A stretch of DNA of 64,000 bases from Bacillaceae bacterium (GCA_017656265.1 JACDOD010000001.1:558001-622000), one strand, 5' to 3'. Counted from the stretch's first letter, positions 7,514 to 17,022 are shown. The notes: generated by a model from the sequence alone, not told the origin. Translations and numbers: made by a program.

Positions 7514-9589
7514 TTATAACTGAGTGATGACTTCATCAATGTTATTCGTCGGCTGCTGGCAGGCAAAATTTTCACAGACATAGACGGTTGTTTTTCCTTC
7601 TTTCTTCCCATAGCCTGCCGTAAATGGAGCCACTGCTGCGGCAGCGTCTGGCTGATCAATGGAAAGAATAGCATATTGGGGCGAAAATTTTTCTTGCAGG
7701 TGCCTGATCAGTTTTTGTTTTCCCTTCTCCTTTTCATCGCCAATGATCACGATTTCTTTTGAAGGCATCTCCATTAACATAACACTTAGCATGAAATAGG
7801 TATGCCCTGTTTCATAGCCTTCAACCTGATCCTTAAAGGCTCGAAACATTTCTTCTGCTTTCTTTTCGAAATCCATTTCTCCTGTTAATCGGGCCAGACG
7901 AATCAGCTGTTCGGCTGCCACACTGTTCCCAGAAGGAATGGCCCCATCATATGTTTCCTTTTCCCGTACGATTAATTCTTCTGCATCATGGGCAGTAAAG
8001 TAAAATCCACCGTTTTCCCCATCCCAGAACAGCTCCAGCATGCTCCGGGTCATCTCTTTTCCCTTTTGCAAATATCGAATGTCAAACGTAGTTTCATAAA
8101 GTTCCAGGTAGGCCCGAATTAAATAAGCGTAGTCATCGATGAACCCTTTATTCTTCACTTCTCCGTCCCGGTAGCGGACCATGACCCGTCCATCAACGAT
8201 CAGTCTCTTTTCAATAAAGTCCATGGCTTCCCGGGCCATGGCTGCATAATCCGGATTTCCATAAACCCTTCCAGCCTGAGCAAGTCCTGCAATCATCATC
8301 GCATTCCATGATGTCAGGATTTTGTCATCTATGTGGGGATAGGTTCGTTCCTTCCGCTTTTGAAACAGTTTTTCCTTCGCTTTATTCAACTTTTGTTTCA
8401 GCTGGTCTGCTGTGAGATTATGGTATTCAGCCAGTTGATCAAAATCCCGGTCAATGACATTCGGAACATTTTTTCCTTCAAAATTCCCGGTGTTACTGAT
8501 GTCATATGCTTCTGCAAACAGCTCCCCATCTTCTGTTCCAAGGGTGCTGATTATTTCTTCTAATTCCCACACATAATACTTCCCCTCTATCCCTTCCGAG
8601 TCAGCGTCTATTGCAGAATAAAAGGCACCTTCATCCGAAGTCATTTCCCGCCGCACAAATTCAATGATCTGTTCGCTGATTTCCCGAAAACGCTGTTTGC
8701 CGGTCAACTGATAGGCTTCCGTATAAGCAGATAACAATAAGGCATTATCATACAGCATCTTTTCAAAATGGGGAACTAGCCACTTTCCATCGGTGGAATA
8801 ACGGGCAAAACCATAGCCAATATGATCATAGATTCCCCCGTCAGCCATCGCGTCGAGGGTTTTTTCTACTATGTTCAGGGCATCGTTTTCATCCTGATTC
8901 CAGATATGATACCGCATTAAAAACATCAGATTATGGGGTGTCGGAAATTTGGGGGCTCCGGTAAATCCGCCGTATTTGCTGTCAAAGCTCCGAGCCAGCC
9001 GCTTATAGGTTTTTACAAGATGTTCCTTCCCCAGCGATTCCTGGCTTACACCAGCAGAAGGCTTAAGGTTATTTATAATTTTATCTGATACATCTGCAAT
9101 CTTATCCGGACTTTTTTGATATTTGTCATAGAGCTGTGTGATGACATCCACAAAACCCGGCATATTGTACCGGCTCGTTTTCGGAAAATAGGTCCCGGCG
9201 TAAAAAGGCTTCTTGTCCGGTGTAAGAAAAACGCTTAATGGCCAGCCTCCCTGACCGGTTAACAGCTGACACACACGCATGTATACAGAATCAATATCCG
9301 GTCGTTCTTCCCGATCTACTTTTATGGAAATAAACCGGTCATTGAGAAGCTCTGCCACCTTTTCATCTTCAAAGCTTTCATGCGCCATCACATGACACCA
9401 GTGACATGTGGAATAGCCGATAGATAAAAAGACAGGTTTGTTTTCCTGCCGGGCTTTTTGAAACGCCTCTTCTGACCACTCGAGCCAGTTTACAGGGTTT
9501 GTCTGATGCTGCTGCAAATATGGTGATTGGCTTTTGACAAGCCAGTTGTATCGATCAGAATATCGGTCTTTCATTAAGTATTCCTTCAT
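7514..9589 (-). CDS. DUF255 thioredoxin-domain protein (YyaL / spermatogenesis-associated 20 family)
   Basis: A 691-aa cytosolic protein. The first ~170 residues are a thioredoxin-like DUF255 domain with the hallmark [16 protein letters not shown] near residue 60. The rest is an alpha/alpha-barrel like that of N-acylglucosamine epimerases. B. subtilis YyaL has the same arrangement; the substrate is unknown. The ATG at 9589 follows GAAGGAAGGG. The gene stands alone between its own terminator and a long leader region, and the frame is open throughout. Confidence 0.88.
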   Translation of the reverse strand: MKEYLMKDRYSDRYNWLVKSQSPYLQQHQTNPVNWLEWSEEAFQKARQENKPVFLSIGYSTCHWCHVMAHESFEDEKVAELLNDRFISIKVDREERPDIDSVYMRVCQLLTGQGGWPLSVFLTPDKKPFYAGTYFPKTSRYNMPGFVDVITQLYDKYQKSPDKIADVSDKIINNLKPSAGVSQESLGKEHLVKTYKRLARSFDSKYGGFTGAPKFPTPHNLMFLMRYHIWNQDENDALNIVEKTLDAMADGGIYDHIGYGFARYSTDGKWLVPHFEKMLYDNALLLSAYTEAYQLTGKQRFREISEQIIEFVRREMTSDEGAFYSAIDADSEGIEGKYYVWELEEIISTLGTEDGELFAEAYDISNTGNFEGKNVPNVIDRDFDQLAEYHNLTADQLKQKLNKAKEKLFQKRKERTYPHIDDKILTSWNAMMIAGLAQAGRVYGNPDYAAMAREAMDFIEKRLIVDGRVMVRYRDGEVKNKGFIDDYAYLIRAYLELYETTFDIRYLQKGKEMTRSMLELFWDGENGGFYFTAHDAEELIVREKETYDGAIPSGNSVAAEQLIRLARLTGEMDFEKKAEEMFRAFKDQVEGYETGHTYFMLSVMLMEMPSKEIVIIGDEKEKGKQKLIRHLQEKFSPQYAILSIDQPDAAAAVAPFTAGYGKKEGKTTVYVCENFACQQPTNNIDEVITQL

Positions 9590-10036
9590 GATTTTTCCCT
9601 TCCTTCATCCGATTTTTCGTATTCCAGCTTTGTGCTATAAAAGGATTATTCTCCACAATACGTTTAACGTTAGGTTATCATAAAAGGTATGGAAGCATTC
9701 AAACAAACTGCCTCAGAAATTTCAAAAACCTGGATATTCATGCAGAAGTGAACTGAAAAAATGATGAAAGGTCAAATTAATGCCCCTTTTAATCTAAAAA
9801 ATTAAATCACCTGAGTGAAGTTAGCCCTGAACCTATTTGGGCTGAGGTTTTTTTAGGGTCTTTTTCCTGCACAGGATCAACCCATTTTAACTGATCCTGT
9901 CTCACCTTTATCTATATCTGGACTGATTCAATCATCAACCGATGATCGGGTTTCGCCCTAAATCCCATCCCCGTACATAAAACCGGTCAATTCGTGGGAA
10001 TTTATAACTAAAAAACATTGATGCGGAGGATTAGCC
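9590..10036. other. 447-bp intergenic region with two hairpins before glutamate dehydrogenase
   Basis: The region holds no credible gene. At 9830-9856 a TTAGCCC/GGGCTGA stem (10-11 base loop) is followed by GG and seven T, like an intrinsic terminator pointing right. At 9871-9900 ACAGGATCA and TGATCCTGT form a 9-bp inverted repeat with a 12-base loop. A smaller palindrome, ATCATCAACCGATGAT, lies near 9932. Together they could be an attenuator-type leader or protein-binding sites for the dehydrogenase gene, but no promoter could be fixed. Confidence 0.4.
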
Positions 10037-11338
10037 ATGAAGCCCATTACATACAAAGTTGAGGCTGATATTTTAACCCATGACAAGAATCCATACCAGA
10101 TTGTCAAGGAGCTCCTGAGGGATTCCATTAAGGAACTTAATCTAAGCGAAAATATATACCATATTTTAAAAAAGCCCATGAGAGTTCTTGAAGTTTCCCT
10201 TCCCGTTCGCATGGACAGCGGAGAAATCCGTAATTTTACGGGATATCGTTCCCAGCACTTAGATGTACTTGGGCCCACGAAAGGCGGTATTCGGTTTCAT
10301 CCGGGTGTCAATTGCGATGAAGTTAAAGCTCTTTCCATTTGGATGTCATTAAAGTCTGCCATTTTGGATTTACCTCTGGGCGGCGGCAAAGGTGGAGTCA
10401 TCGTTGATCCTGCTGAACTATCTGAAAGAGAGCTTGAAGAATTAAGCCGTACATACATCCGAAAAATCACTCCCATAATCGGACCGCAAAAAGATATCCC
10501 TGCTCCTGACGTCAATACCAACCCACAGGTCATGGGATGGATGGTTGATGAGTATGACAAATTAAGGGGGTACAATATCCCCGGCATGCTAACAGGGAAG
10601 CCTATTGTCATTGGCGGTTCACAGGGAAGACTGGAAGCCACTGGCCGTGGAGTAGTGATCACGATCCGTGAAGCAGCAAAGGTGACAGGTATTAATCTGC
10701 GAGGGGCTACTGCTGCACTTCAGGGATTCGGCAATGTCGGAAGCATGACAGCAAAATTTCTTGATGAGCTGGGTGTCAAGGTAGTGGCTGTCAGCGATGT
10801 GCATGGGGCAATTTATGCACAGGAAGGGCTGAATATTCCAGAACTCCTGTCCTTTGTAAATGCAGGAAATCGTATAACCGAATATACTAAAGCACAAACA
10901 ATTCCTAATGAAGATTTGTTTGGTCTTCCGGTGGATATTTTCGTTCCAGCAGCGATCGAAAATCAAATCAACGAATATACCGCACCAGTCATCCAGGCTA
11001 AAATCGTTGCTGAGGCTGCCAATGGACCGACTACTCCGGATGGGAATAAAATACTTGAGAAGAAAGGGGTATTTATCATCCCTGATATCTTATGCAATGC
11101 GGGCGGTGTAACCGTATCCTATTTTGAGTGGGTACAAAATGAAATGAATTATTACTGGAAGGAAAAAGAAGTTAATCAAAAGCTGGAAGAACGAATGGTT
11201 GAAAGTTTTTATCAAGTTCTGACAATGAGGGAGAACAATCAAATAAACATGAGAAAGGCAGCCTATATGGTTGGGCTTAAGCGAATTGTAGAAGCCTTAA
11301 AAGCACGTGGCTGGGTAAAAAGGACAGATTTTTCCTGA
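10037..11338 (+). CDS. Glu/Leu/Phe/Val family dehydrogenase, probable NAD(P)-glutamate dehydrogenase
   Basis: A 433-aa enzyme that would interconvert glutamate with 2-oxoglutarate and ammonium. The substrate and catalytic motifs GPTKGGIRFHPGVN and LPLGGGKGGVIVDP are present, followed by IPAPDVNTNP and the Rossmann segment LQGFGNVGS. It is only moderately like B. subtilis GudB/RocG as I remember them, so it may be a separate subfamily and I give no symbol. GCGGAGG lies 8 bases before the ATG. The gene is a single unit with its own terminator and a structured upstream region. Confidence 0.88.
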   Translation: MKPITYKVEADILTHDKNPYQIVKELLRDSIKELNLSENIYHILKKPMRVLEVSLPVRMDSGEIRNFTGYRSQHLDVLGPTKGGIRFHPGVNCDEVKALSIWMSLKSAILDLPLGGGKGGVIVDPAELSERELEELSRTYIRKITPIIGPQKDIPAPDVNTNPQVMGWMVDEYDKLRGYNIPGMLTGKPIVIGGSQGRLEATGRGVVITIREAAKVTGINLRGATAALQGFGNVGSMTAKFLDELGVKVVAVSDVHGAIYAQEGLNIPELLSFVNAGNRITEYTKAQTIPNEDLFGLPVDIFVPAAIENQINEYTAPVIQAKIVAEAANGPTTPDGNKILEKKGVFIIPDILCNAGGVTVSYFEWVQNEMNYYWKEKEVNQKLEERMVESFYQVLTMRENNQINMRKAAYMVGLKRIVEALKARGWVKRTDFS

Positions 11339-11347
11339 TACAACTAT

Positions 11348-11384
11348 AAAGGGAGGACCAGATAATGCCGGTCCTCCCTTTTTC
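11348..11384 (+). terminator. Terminator of the glutamate dehydrogenase gene
   Basis: AAAGGGAGGACC and GGTCCTCCCTTT form a 12-bp perfect stem around a 10-base loop, followed by a T-run. Confidence 0.9.
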
Positions 11385-11403
11385 TTGCCCCATAGACACA
11401 TTT

Positions 11404-11426
11404 CGACAAGTGACAGGCACCTGTCG
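11404..11426 (-). repeat. CCTGTCACTTGTCG repeat, copy 1
   Basis: The segment reads CGACA-AGTGACAGGCACC-TGTCG, so a 5-bp palindrome brackets the repeat. The minus strand of 11404-11417 is the 14-mer CCTGTCACTTGTCG, found in four other places (31671, 51171, 51971, 52010). It lies between the dehydrogenase and FMN reductase genes. Confidence 0.7.
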
Positions 11427-11515
11427 AATGGAAATGAAATTCAGACTAAAGTTGTAGTGGATTTCTTACGTATGAAGGACGGTTTTTTTGCAAAACTTCC
11501 GTACAATATCCCTAT

Positions 11516-11560
11516 AGAGTTTCAGGATGGGTTGAATGTATTTTAATCACATGAAACTCT
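11516..11560. promoter_or_regulatory. Inverted repeat upstream of the FMN reductase gene
   Basis: AGAGTTTCA (11516-11524) and TGAAACTCT (11552-11560) form a perfect 9-bp inverted repeat separated by 27 bases, about 100 bp before the FMN reductase start. It could be an operator pair or the base of an RNA stem. The rest of 11431-11660 shows nothing else I can name. Confidence 0.35.
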
Positions 11561-11660
11561 GCACAAACCAGCTTTCCAGTATTCTTCGTTTCTACGGGCA
11601 ACACGGAATGAAGAAAGTAGGACAAACGAAAGATGAAAATGTATAACGGAGGGAAATGTT

Positions 11661-12224
11661 ATGACAAAGGTTTTAGTGATCAGCGGAAGTTCCCGCAAAG
11701 GGGCTCTGACGCCCAGGTTTGCTCTGGAAGCCTATCAAATCATTGAAAAAAATATGGAAGCCACTTATATTTCATTACAGGATTTTAACTTACCTGTCTA
11801 TAATGGAACAAAAGAACAGCAAATGTTAGAAAATGTAACCCGTTTACAGCAGATGGCTGAAGAAGCAGACGGATTTTTTATTGTTACTCCCGAATATCAT
11901 AACGGGATCAGTGGAGCCCTGAAGAATGCTCTGGATTTTTTAGGTAAGAAACACTTTATCAACAAACCTGCAGCGATTGCAGCTGTTTCGGGCGGCGGCA
12001 AGGGAGGAATAAACGCATTAAATAACTTGCGCCTGGTTTTGAGAGGGTTACAGGCAAATGTACTCCCATCTCAGGTTATCACGGACGAAGGTGATTTTGA
12101 TGATGCACTAAAATTAACAAATGAAAATGCCAGAGAACGATTAAAGGCTCTGGTCGATGAGTTAAACATGTACATTACTCTAACCCAAAAGATGAAAGCG
12201 GATCATCGTGTTAAAGTCAATTAA
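11661..12224 (+). CDS. NADPH-dependent FMN reductase (azoreductase/chromate-reductase type)
   Basis: A 187-aa flavodoxin-fold enzyme. The FMN phosphate loop GSSRKGALTPRFA is near residue 9 and the flavin-contact motif TPEYHNGISGALKNALDFL near residue 76; GGGKGG follows at about 112. Such enzymes reduce FMN, azo dyes, quinones or chromate with NAD(P)H. GGAGGGAAATGTT precedes the ATG. It is monocistronic and followed by a dispersed terminator element. Confidence 0.88.
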   Translation: MTKVLVISGSSRKGALTPRFALEAYQIIEKNMEATYISLQDFNLPVYNGTKEQQMLENVTRLQQMAEEADGFFIVTPEYHNGISGALKNALDFLGKKHFINKPAAIAAVSGGGKGGINALNNLRLVLRGLQANVLPSQVITDEGDFDDALKLTNENARERLKALVDELNMYITLTQKMKADHRVKVN

Positions 12225-12231
12225 TTGGTTA

Positions 12232-12380
12232 GAGGATGAAACAAAACGTCATAAAGGTAATAGGCTATCCGAACTCAATTCACATGAATGGGTTCGGATA
12301 TTTTTCTTGAAAGATAGGAATGTAAAAAATTTGAGTCTTTTCTATTAATCGTTCTGTTTTTTCTTATTGTCCCTTCCTCT
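12232..12380 (+). repeat. Dispersed terminator-carrying element, copy 2
   Basis: The inner hairpin at 12267-12306 (ATCCGAACT, ATTCA, TGAAT, GGTTCGGAT, ATTTTT) directly follows the FMN reductase gene. Degenerate outer arms are recognisable: GAGGATGAAACAAAAC at 12232-12247 and TTATTGTCCCTTCCTC at 12364-12379. Size (149 bp) and order match copy 1 at 4096. Confidence 0.7.
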
Positions 12381-12490
12381 ATCAATAGAAGTAAAACCCT
12401 TCCCTTTCATCTCAACTTTTTAAGCGTCATATCTGGCAAAAAGTAAAAGTGAATAGTATAATCAATCCTATAAAGGTGAGGTGATATGAT

Positions 12491-12694
12491 ATGGGCAAAA
12501 ATTATGATCAAAATAGAATGGAACAATTGGAGGCATACATTGATTTTTTGGAAGCTCGAATGAAAGAAATAGAAGATCGTGTAGAATATCTGGAACAAAA
12601 AATGACTTTTTTTGAAAAACAGACTACTCTAAAACAAAATCATCTCCAGGGAAAAAATAAACGAATGAGCTTTTTGTTAATTAAACGAAAGTAA
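12491..12694 (+). CDS. Small coiled-coil protein of unknown function
   Basis: A 67-aa hydrophilic protein with heptad-like leucine/isoleucine spacing from about residue 9 to 45 (MEQLEAYIDFLEARMKEIED) and a basic tail. No family is recognised. GAGGTGATATG lies upstream of the ATG, and a strong terminator at 12709 follows, which supports a real gene. It may simply dimerise or act as a small adaptor; nothing in the context says more. Confidence 0.6.
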   Translation: MGKNYDQNRMEQLEAYIDFLEARMKEIEDRVEYLEQKMTFFEKQTTLKQNHLQGKNKRMSFLLIKRK

Positions 12695-12708
12695 TCACCG
12701 GAAATAAA

Positions 12709-12738
12709 AAACGGTGGAGCATCACCCACCGATTTTTA
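12709..12738. terminator. Bidirectional terminator between convergent genes
   Basis: CGGTGG and CCACCG pair around an 8-base loop, with A-run left and ATTTTTATT right. It serves the small coiled-coil gene and the convergent flavoprotein gene. Confidence 0.8.
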
Positions 12739-12749
12739 TTCCGTTCCTG

Positions 12750-14081
12750 TTATTTTGCCCTTCTCGCTGCTTGCTGAATCGGATCCCAGACACTGTTGTA
12801 TGGAGGAGCATAAGACAAATCCAGATTAACCAATTCATCAATTTTCATTTGATGATATAAGGCAGTAGCCAGTACATCGATCCGTTTATCTACCCCGCCA
12901 GGCCCGATAATTTGACCGCCCAGAAGCAGTCTTGACTGTTCATGGTAAACCAACTTCAGGGTCATTTTATCCCCTTTTCCATAGTAACCGGCTGCATTAG
13001 TCGACCGAATCTTAACTGTCTTATAAGGAATATTCAAATGTTTTGCCTCTTTCTCAGAAATTCCGGTGCGTCCAAGTGTAAGACTAAAAAATTTAATAAC
13101 GGATGTACCAACTGCACCTTCAAATTTCCGCTTCACACCAGCCATATTCAGTCCAGCAACCTGCCCTTGCTTATTTGCATGTGTCCCTAAGGGAATATAG
13201 TCATCCATTCCTTTCACACGGTGATACTGAGTAGCGCAGTCTCCTGCGGCAAAAATATCCTTTATACTGGTTTCCATAAATGGATTGACCTTTATCGCTC
13301 CTTTTATCCCTGTTTCAATGCCGGTACTTTCGAGAAATCGGGTGTTGGGACGAATCCCAATAGCTACCAGGACAAGATCAGTTGAATATGTGTTTTGATC
13401 AGTCTTTACTCCATTCACTCGTTCGTTGCCGGTAAACCCTTCAACGGATTCATTTAAAAGAATTTCAATCCCCTGTCTGCTGGCTTCTTCATGAATCAGT
13501 GACGCCATATCTTCATCGAAAATTTCTGCCAGCTGTTTTCCTTTTTGTATTATTGTCACATCTAAACCTATCTGCCTGAAACTCTCAGCCATTTCCAGAC
13601 CAATATAGCCACCGCCGATTACTGTCGCCTGTTTCACGTCATGATCAATATAATCCATAATTGCATGAGCATCTGGAATTGTTTTTAATGGAAAAATACC
13701 CTGCTTGTCTGCACCGGTCCAGGAAGGCAGAATAGGACTTGCACCTGTTGCAATCAATAGACGGTCATATTCGAATGAAAAAAATTCACCCGATAGATGA
13801 TCAATGCCTTTCACCAGTTTCTGAGCCGGATCTACCAAAGTGACTTCGTGCTTCACTCGCGTATCAATGCCGTATTTATCACGAAAGGTCTCAGGGGTTC
13901 TGGCAATCAGCCGATCTGTAGATTCAATTTCGCCCCCAATTACATACGGCAATCCGCATTGCCCGTATGAATAGATAGACCCCTTTTCGAGAGTAACAAT
14001 TTCGTGGCCATCACTATTTCTGACGATCTGCATGGCAGCACTCATTCCGGCTGCATCCCCGCCAACAATGACAAATTTCAC
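12750..14081 (-). CDS. CoA-disulfide reductase / NADH oxidase-like flavoprotein
   Basis: A 443-aa FAD and NAD(P)H-dependent class III pyridine nucleotide-disulfide oxidoreductase. The FAD motif VIVGGDAAGMSAA is N-terminal, and the single redox Cys is Cys42 in SYGQCGLPYV. The second Rossmann motif [13 protein letters not shown] is near residue 155 and FAAGDCAT near 275. Such enzymes reduce CoA disulfide or related low-molecular-weight disulfides, or O2. The GTG start at 14081 follows GGGGTGAT. It is monocistronic. CoA-disulfide reductase is the best guess, but NADH oxidase or polysulfide reductase is possible. Confidence 0.83.
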   Translation of the reverse strand: MKFVIVGGDAAGMSAAMQIVRNSDGHEIVTLEKGSIYSYGQCGLPYVIGGEIESTDRLIARTPETFRDKYGIDTRVKHEVTLVDPAQKLVKGIDHLSGEFFSFEYDRLLIATGASPILPSWTGADKQGIFPLKTIPDAHAIMDYIDHDVKQATVIGGGYIGLEMAESFRQIGLDVTIIQKGKQLAEIFDEDMASLIHEEASRQGIEILLNESVEGFTGNERVNGVKTDQNTYSTDLVLVAIGIRPNTRFLESTGIETGIKGAIKVNPFMETSIKDIFAAGDCATQYHRVKGMDDYIPLGTHANKQGQVAGLNMAGVKRKFEGAVGTSVIKFFSLTLGRTGISEKEAKHLNIPYKTVKIRSTNAAGYYGKGDKMTLKLVYHEQSRLLLGGQIIGPGGVDKRIDVLATALYHQMKIDELVNLDLSYAPPYNSVWDPIQQAARRAK

Positions 14082-14160
14082 AGCATCACCCCACTAGTAT
14101 GATTATGTCTATGATACCAGCTTTTCTCAATTTGCTAAAATTATTAGTCCTTTATGGATC

Positions 14161-14194
14161 AAAAAAAACAGGCCTGAAACGGTATACAGACCTG
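14161..14194 (-). terminator. Terminator of the TraB/GumN lipoprotein gene
   Basis: On the minus strand CAGGTCTG pairs with CAGGCCTG (one G-U) around a 10-base loop, followed by eight T. Confidence 0.75.
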
Positions 14195-14219
14195 CTTAAA
14201 TTGTTTGCTTTACTATGCA

Positions 14220-15263
14220 TCAGTACTGTTTTTTAACTTCATAGCCCTTCTCTTCCAACAATTCAATGATTCCCTGTTCTCCTACATAATGGGCTGCCCC
14301 AACAATAACAAAGTAGGTTTCCTGCTCTTTACTTTTTAAAAATTTTTCGATTTTTTCAACCATGCCAATATTCCGTTCGTCCAGCAAAGCATCCATATAA
14401 ATCTGGTATTCTTCACTTCCATCACCATCATCAAGGGTTAATTCCACAAGCTTCTCTTCATCTCCACTTTTCCAAACTTTCATTAATCCTTCCATTTCTT
14501 TTTCGAGATCTCCTTCATAATTGAGGTTCAGCTCAAGTAATTTCGTTTGAACATCTTCCGAAAAGGAATCAAACATATTAATCTGATATTCGATACCTTC
14601 CAGTTCAATAATTTCTTTCCCATCTGCTTTGCTTAAAAAGTAATAATCTACACCCAACTGTTCATCATATCCTTGTTTCATGATTTGAAGGCTTTCCAGA
14701 AGCATAACTATATACCATGGTTCAAATGGCTGAAGCATATCCACATTTATTCCATATTCTTTTAAAGTCTCCTCCAATTTTTGAAATAACTCAGGTGAAA
14801 GGTGATCTTCAATGGTGGACCCGTCACTGTACATTCCTCTTTCTTGAATCAGAGATTGCACCTCAAGCGGGTTGACATTGACAATGTCTGCTTCTACAGC
14901 CAAATAACTTGATTCCTCAAAGGCCCCTTCTATTTGATCATCCATAGGATAAAAATCATCTGTACCTACATGGATAGACCCCAGCAGATATACCGTATTC
15001 CCAGCATGATCAACTCTCCAGAAAAAACCAGTCTTTACACCTTCTGATTTAGCATCATTGGGGGTAGTTTCGGTATCCTTTTCTGTTCCATCCGACTCAC
15101 CAGTTTGATGATCAGCTTCCTGCTTATCAGATTCAACACCTAGGGATTCCTGTCTCTGTGTTTCCTTACTTTCCCCATCTCCAGATGAACCACTGCAGCC
15201 GGCGATTCCGGTCACACTAAAAGCGAATACCAGTATCATAAAGAATTTCATCCATAATTTCAT
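14220..15263 (-). CDS. TraB/GumN family lipoprotein
   Basis: A 347-aa exported lipoprotein. A signal peptide ends in the lipobox VTGIAGC (Cys23), then a Ser/Glu/Asp-rich linker runs to about residue 75. The TraB/GumN domain follows, with GSIHVGT near residue 95 and GAAHYVGEQG near the C-terminus; these contain the conserved histidines of this putative metalloprotease family. The physiological substrate is unknown. It is transcribed alone, and the frame is intact. Confidence 0.83.
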   Translation of the reverse strand: MKLWMKFFMILVFAFSVTGIAGCSGSSGDGESKETQRQESLGVESDKQEADHQTGESDGTEKDTETTPNDAKSEGVKTGFFWRVDHAGNTVYLLGSIHVGTDDFYPMDDQIEGAFEESSYLAVEADIVNVNPLEVQSLIQERGMYSDGSTIEDHLSPELFQKLEETLKEYGINVDMLQPFEPWYIVMLLESLQIMKQGYDEQLGVDYYFLSKADGKEIIELEGIEYQINMFDSFSEDVQTKLLELNLNYEGDLEKEMEGLMKVWKSGDEEKLVELTLDDGDGSEEYQIYMDALLDERNIGMVEKIEKFLKSKEQETYFVIVGAAHYVGEQGIIELLEEKGYEVKKQY

Positions 15264-15453
15264 AAAAACTACTCCTATTCTATTTATATTTCTTTTTCAT
15301 ACTACGAATATGGATAAGAAAATGTTTCATCAAAAGCCTCATATGTACAGACTATATTGTACATTTGCCTTCATCAAAAGAAGCGCATAGTTTTCTGAAT
15401 CTTCGAAAGATGATAATATAAAAGTAAGTAAAAGGATGGGAGAGATCATTTTT

Positions 15454-15837
15454 ATGGGTCGAAGTGCATTTATATATCCTAAAAAAGGCGAGATTAATTT
15501 AGAAAAGGTTAAAGAACTCCTGGCCTATTATCAAGAAATCACCTCAAAAACCGGAGAACAATTAAGCTGGGGATATGATGATCGGGCATTTCCCTACACC
15601 ATTCATGAAAAAAGTAATAAAGAAGGTACATATTTGCTGCTTAAAGGAAAAGATGAAAATTATCACTCGCTGTTCATTGGCGTGATTGAAGAAGAAGACG
15701 AATCTTATGTACAGATTACCCTCCCGGAGTCTGCTACTCATGGTGACAAAGGCAAAGGGAATGAGCTGGCAAAATTTTTGGCCAGGAAGATTAAAGGGAA
15801 GCTTCAGCTGTTTAACGGCCGTTTCATGCCACTTTAA
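15454..15837 (+). CDS. Conserved hypothetical protein (possibly DUF1885-like)
   Basis: A 127-aa soluble protein (MGRSAFIYPKKGEINLEKVK) of mixed alpha/beta composition, without signal or metal motifs. Its opening and size suggest the small Bacillaceae DUF1885 family, but I am unsure. The ATG at 15454 is preferred because GGGAGAG lies 9 bases upstream; an in-frame ATG at 15436 has AAAGG immediately against it. A hairpin at 15863-15892 (TGGACAGTTTT/AAAACCGTCCA) follows and may terminate it. Confidence 0.65.
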   Translation: MGRSAFIYPKKGEINLEKVKELLAYYQEITSKTGEQLSWGYDDRAFPYTIHEKSNKEGTYLLLKGKDENYHSLFIGVIEEEDESYVQITLPESATHGDKGKGNELAKFLARKIKGKLQLFNGRFMPL

Positions 15838-16042
15838 GATTTCATAGTAGCGGGAGTTAGGATGGACAGTTTTACTTTCGGAAAACCGTCCAGTCATTCT
15901 CTTTGTACGTACCACTTTTTGCACATACCTGCAGGGTTGAAATTCAAACCATTCATTTCAATAAAATCAACGAAAACGGACTTCCTTCGACTCCCGCTAA
16001 TTTTGTTGATTCAAGAACCTTGCATCCTAATATTCAGCCCAG

Positions 16043-16945
16043 CTATTCTGCCGTATATTCATTTTTTGATTGTCTATTCAAAATGGTTGTTTTTGGTATA
16101 GTCAATAAGGTAACTCCGGTCAAAATAAGACCTATCCCTGCCCAATCTTTAATAATAAGAGTTTCTCCAACAACGAATGCACCAAGACAGGCTGCCGTCA
16201 GTGGTTCTGTCAGTGAAAGGGTAACGGCATAAGAGGCAGGGATTCTTCTTAAACTGTAATTAAAAAGTATATAAGCTAGCGCAGTTGTTACAATTCCCAG
16301 ATGAAATACAACAGCTGTTCCCTTGAGCGTAAATACCCAGCTGATCGGATAGAAAAATAAAAAGGGCGTTAAAAATATCGCTGCCAATGAAAACACCAGA
16401 GCTACAAACCCTTCAGAGTCCGCCTGTTCGGATATGTTTTTGCTGACTATCGTATAAAGTGCAAATGATCCTCCTGCACCAAGTGCAAAATAAATCCCCG
16501 AAGACTGTAGATCAATGTTCTCAAATGGCATAAACAGTAAAACAATTCCTACAATGCCTAAACCGGTTGATGCCCACCATCTTACAGCCAGTTTCCTTCG
16601 GTAAATCATATATTCAACCACTCCGGTAATAATAGGAGCACTTCCAATAGCAACAACTGTTCCCACAGCGATACCGCTTAAATCAACAGCTGTAAAAAAC
16701 AGCGGCTGATAAGCTGCCATGGAAATAGCGGCAATCAGCAAATCTCTTTTTGAAAATAAGAAAGCGATTTTTCCTTTAATCCATACATAAACAAGAAGAC
16801 TTCCTCCCCCTATGAGCAGGCGAAGAGAACCTATGACTAACGGATGAGAATGATCTGGGGCAAACGATTGTGCAGTCCCAGTAGTACCCCATAATATTGC
16901 TGCCAGAATGGTTAACATCATTGCTGATGCATTGATTTTGTTCAT
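16043..16945 (-). CDS. EamA/DMT family transporter
   Basis: A 300-aa protein with ten predicted membrane helices in two EamA repeats. WGTTGTAQSFAP in the first repeat and NYSLRRIPASYAVTLSLTEP in the second are typical of drug/metabolite exporters. The start at 16945 follows GAGGTGC by 6 bases; an in-frame ATG at 16960 overlaps that ribosome site. The ribosome site is in the arm of a 22-bp inverted repeat (16948-17004). An AraC-type regulator and a deacetylase lipoprotein precede it in the same direction, and the regulator may control it. The substrate cannot be told. Confidence 0.85.
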   Translation of the reverse strand: MNKINASAMMLTILAAILWGTTGTAQSFAPDHSHPLVIGSLRLLIGGGSLLVYVWIKGKIAFLFSKRDLLIAAISMAAYQPLFFTAVDLSGIAVGTVVAIGSAPIITGVVEYMIYRRKLAVRWWASTGLGIVGIVLLFMPFENIDLQSSGIYFALGAGGSFALYTIVSKNISEQADSEGFVALVFSLAAIFLTPFLFFYPISWVFTLKGTAVVFHLGIVTTALAYILFNYSLRRIPASYAVTLSLTEPLTAACLGAFVVGETLIIKDWAGIGLILTGVTLLTIPKTTILNRQSKNEYTAE

Positions 16946-16947
16946 GC

Positions 16948-17004
16948 AAAAGCACCTCATTTGTTTTTGATTTGATTATAGATCAAAAACAAAGAGGTGC
17001 TTTT
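16948..17004 (-). promoter_or_regulatory. Large inverted repeat enclosing the EamA ribosome binding site
   Basis: AAAAGCACCTC-(AT)-TTGTTTTTGAT (16948-16971) pairs with ATCAAAAACAAAGAGGTGCTTTT (16982-17004) with one bulged base and a 10-base loop. On the minus-strand RNA the 3' arm holds the EamA Shine-Dalgarno (GAGGTG), and TTTT follows it. The structure could end araC transcription, block EamA translation, or both. A TATAAT lies in the loop region on the minus strand, so an operator over a promoter is also possible. Confidence 0.65.
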
Positions 17005-17022
17005 CTCTAAACAAGGGTGTTT

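Noticed and set aside
9690-9752. 20-codon frame MEAFKQTASEISKTWIFMQK as a leader peptide
   Set aside because: The AAAAGGT directly touches the ATG, and no regulatory codon run or linked attenuator could be tied to it.
15862-16232. Overlapping + strand frames beyond the 15454 gene
   Set aside because: No ribosome sites, low-complexity products, and partial overlap with the EamA gene on the other strand.
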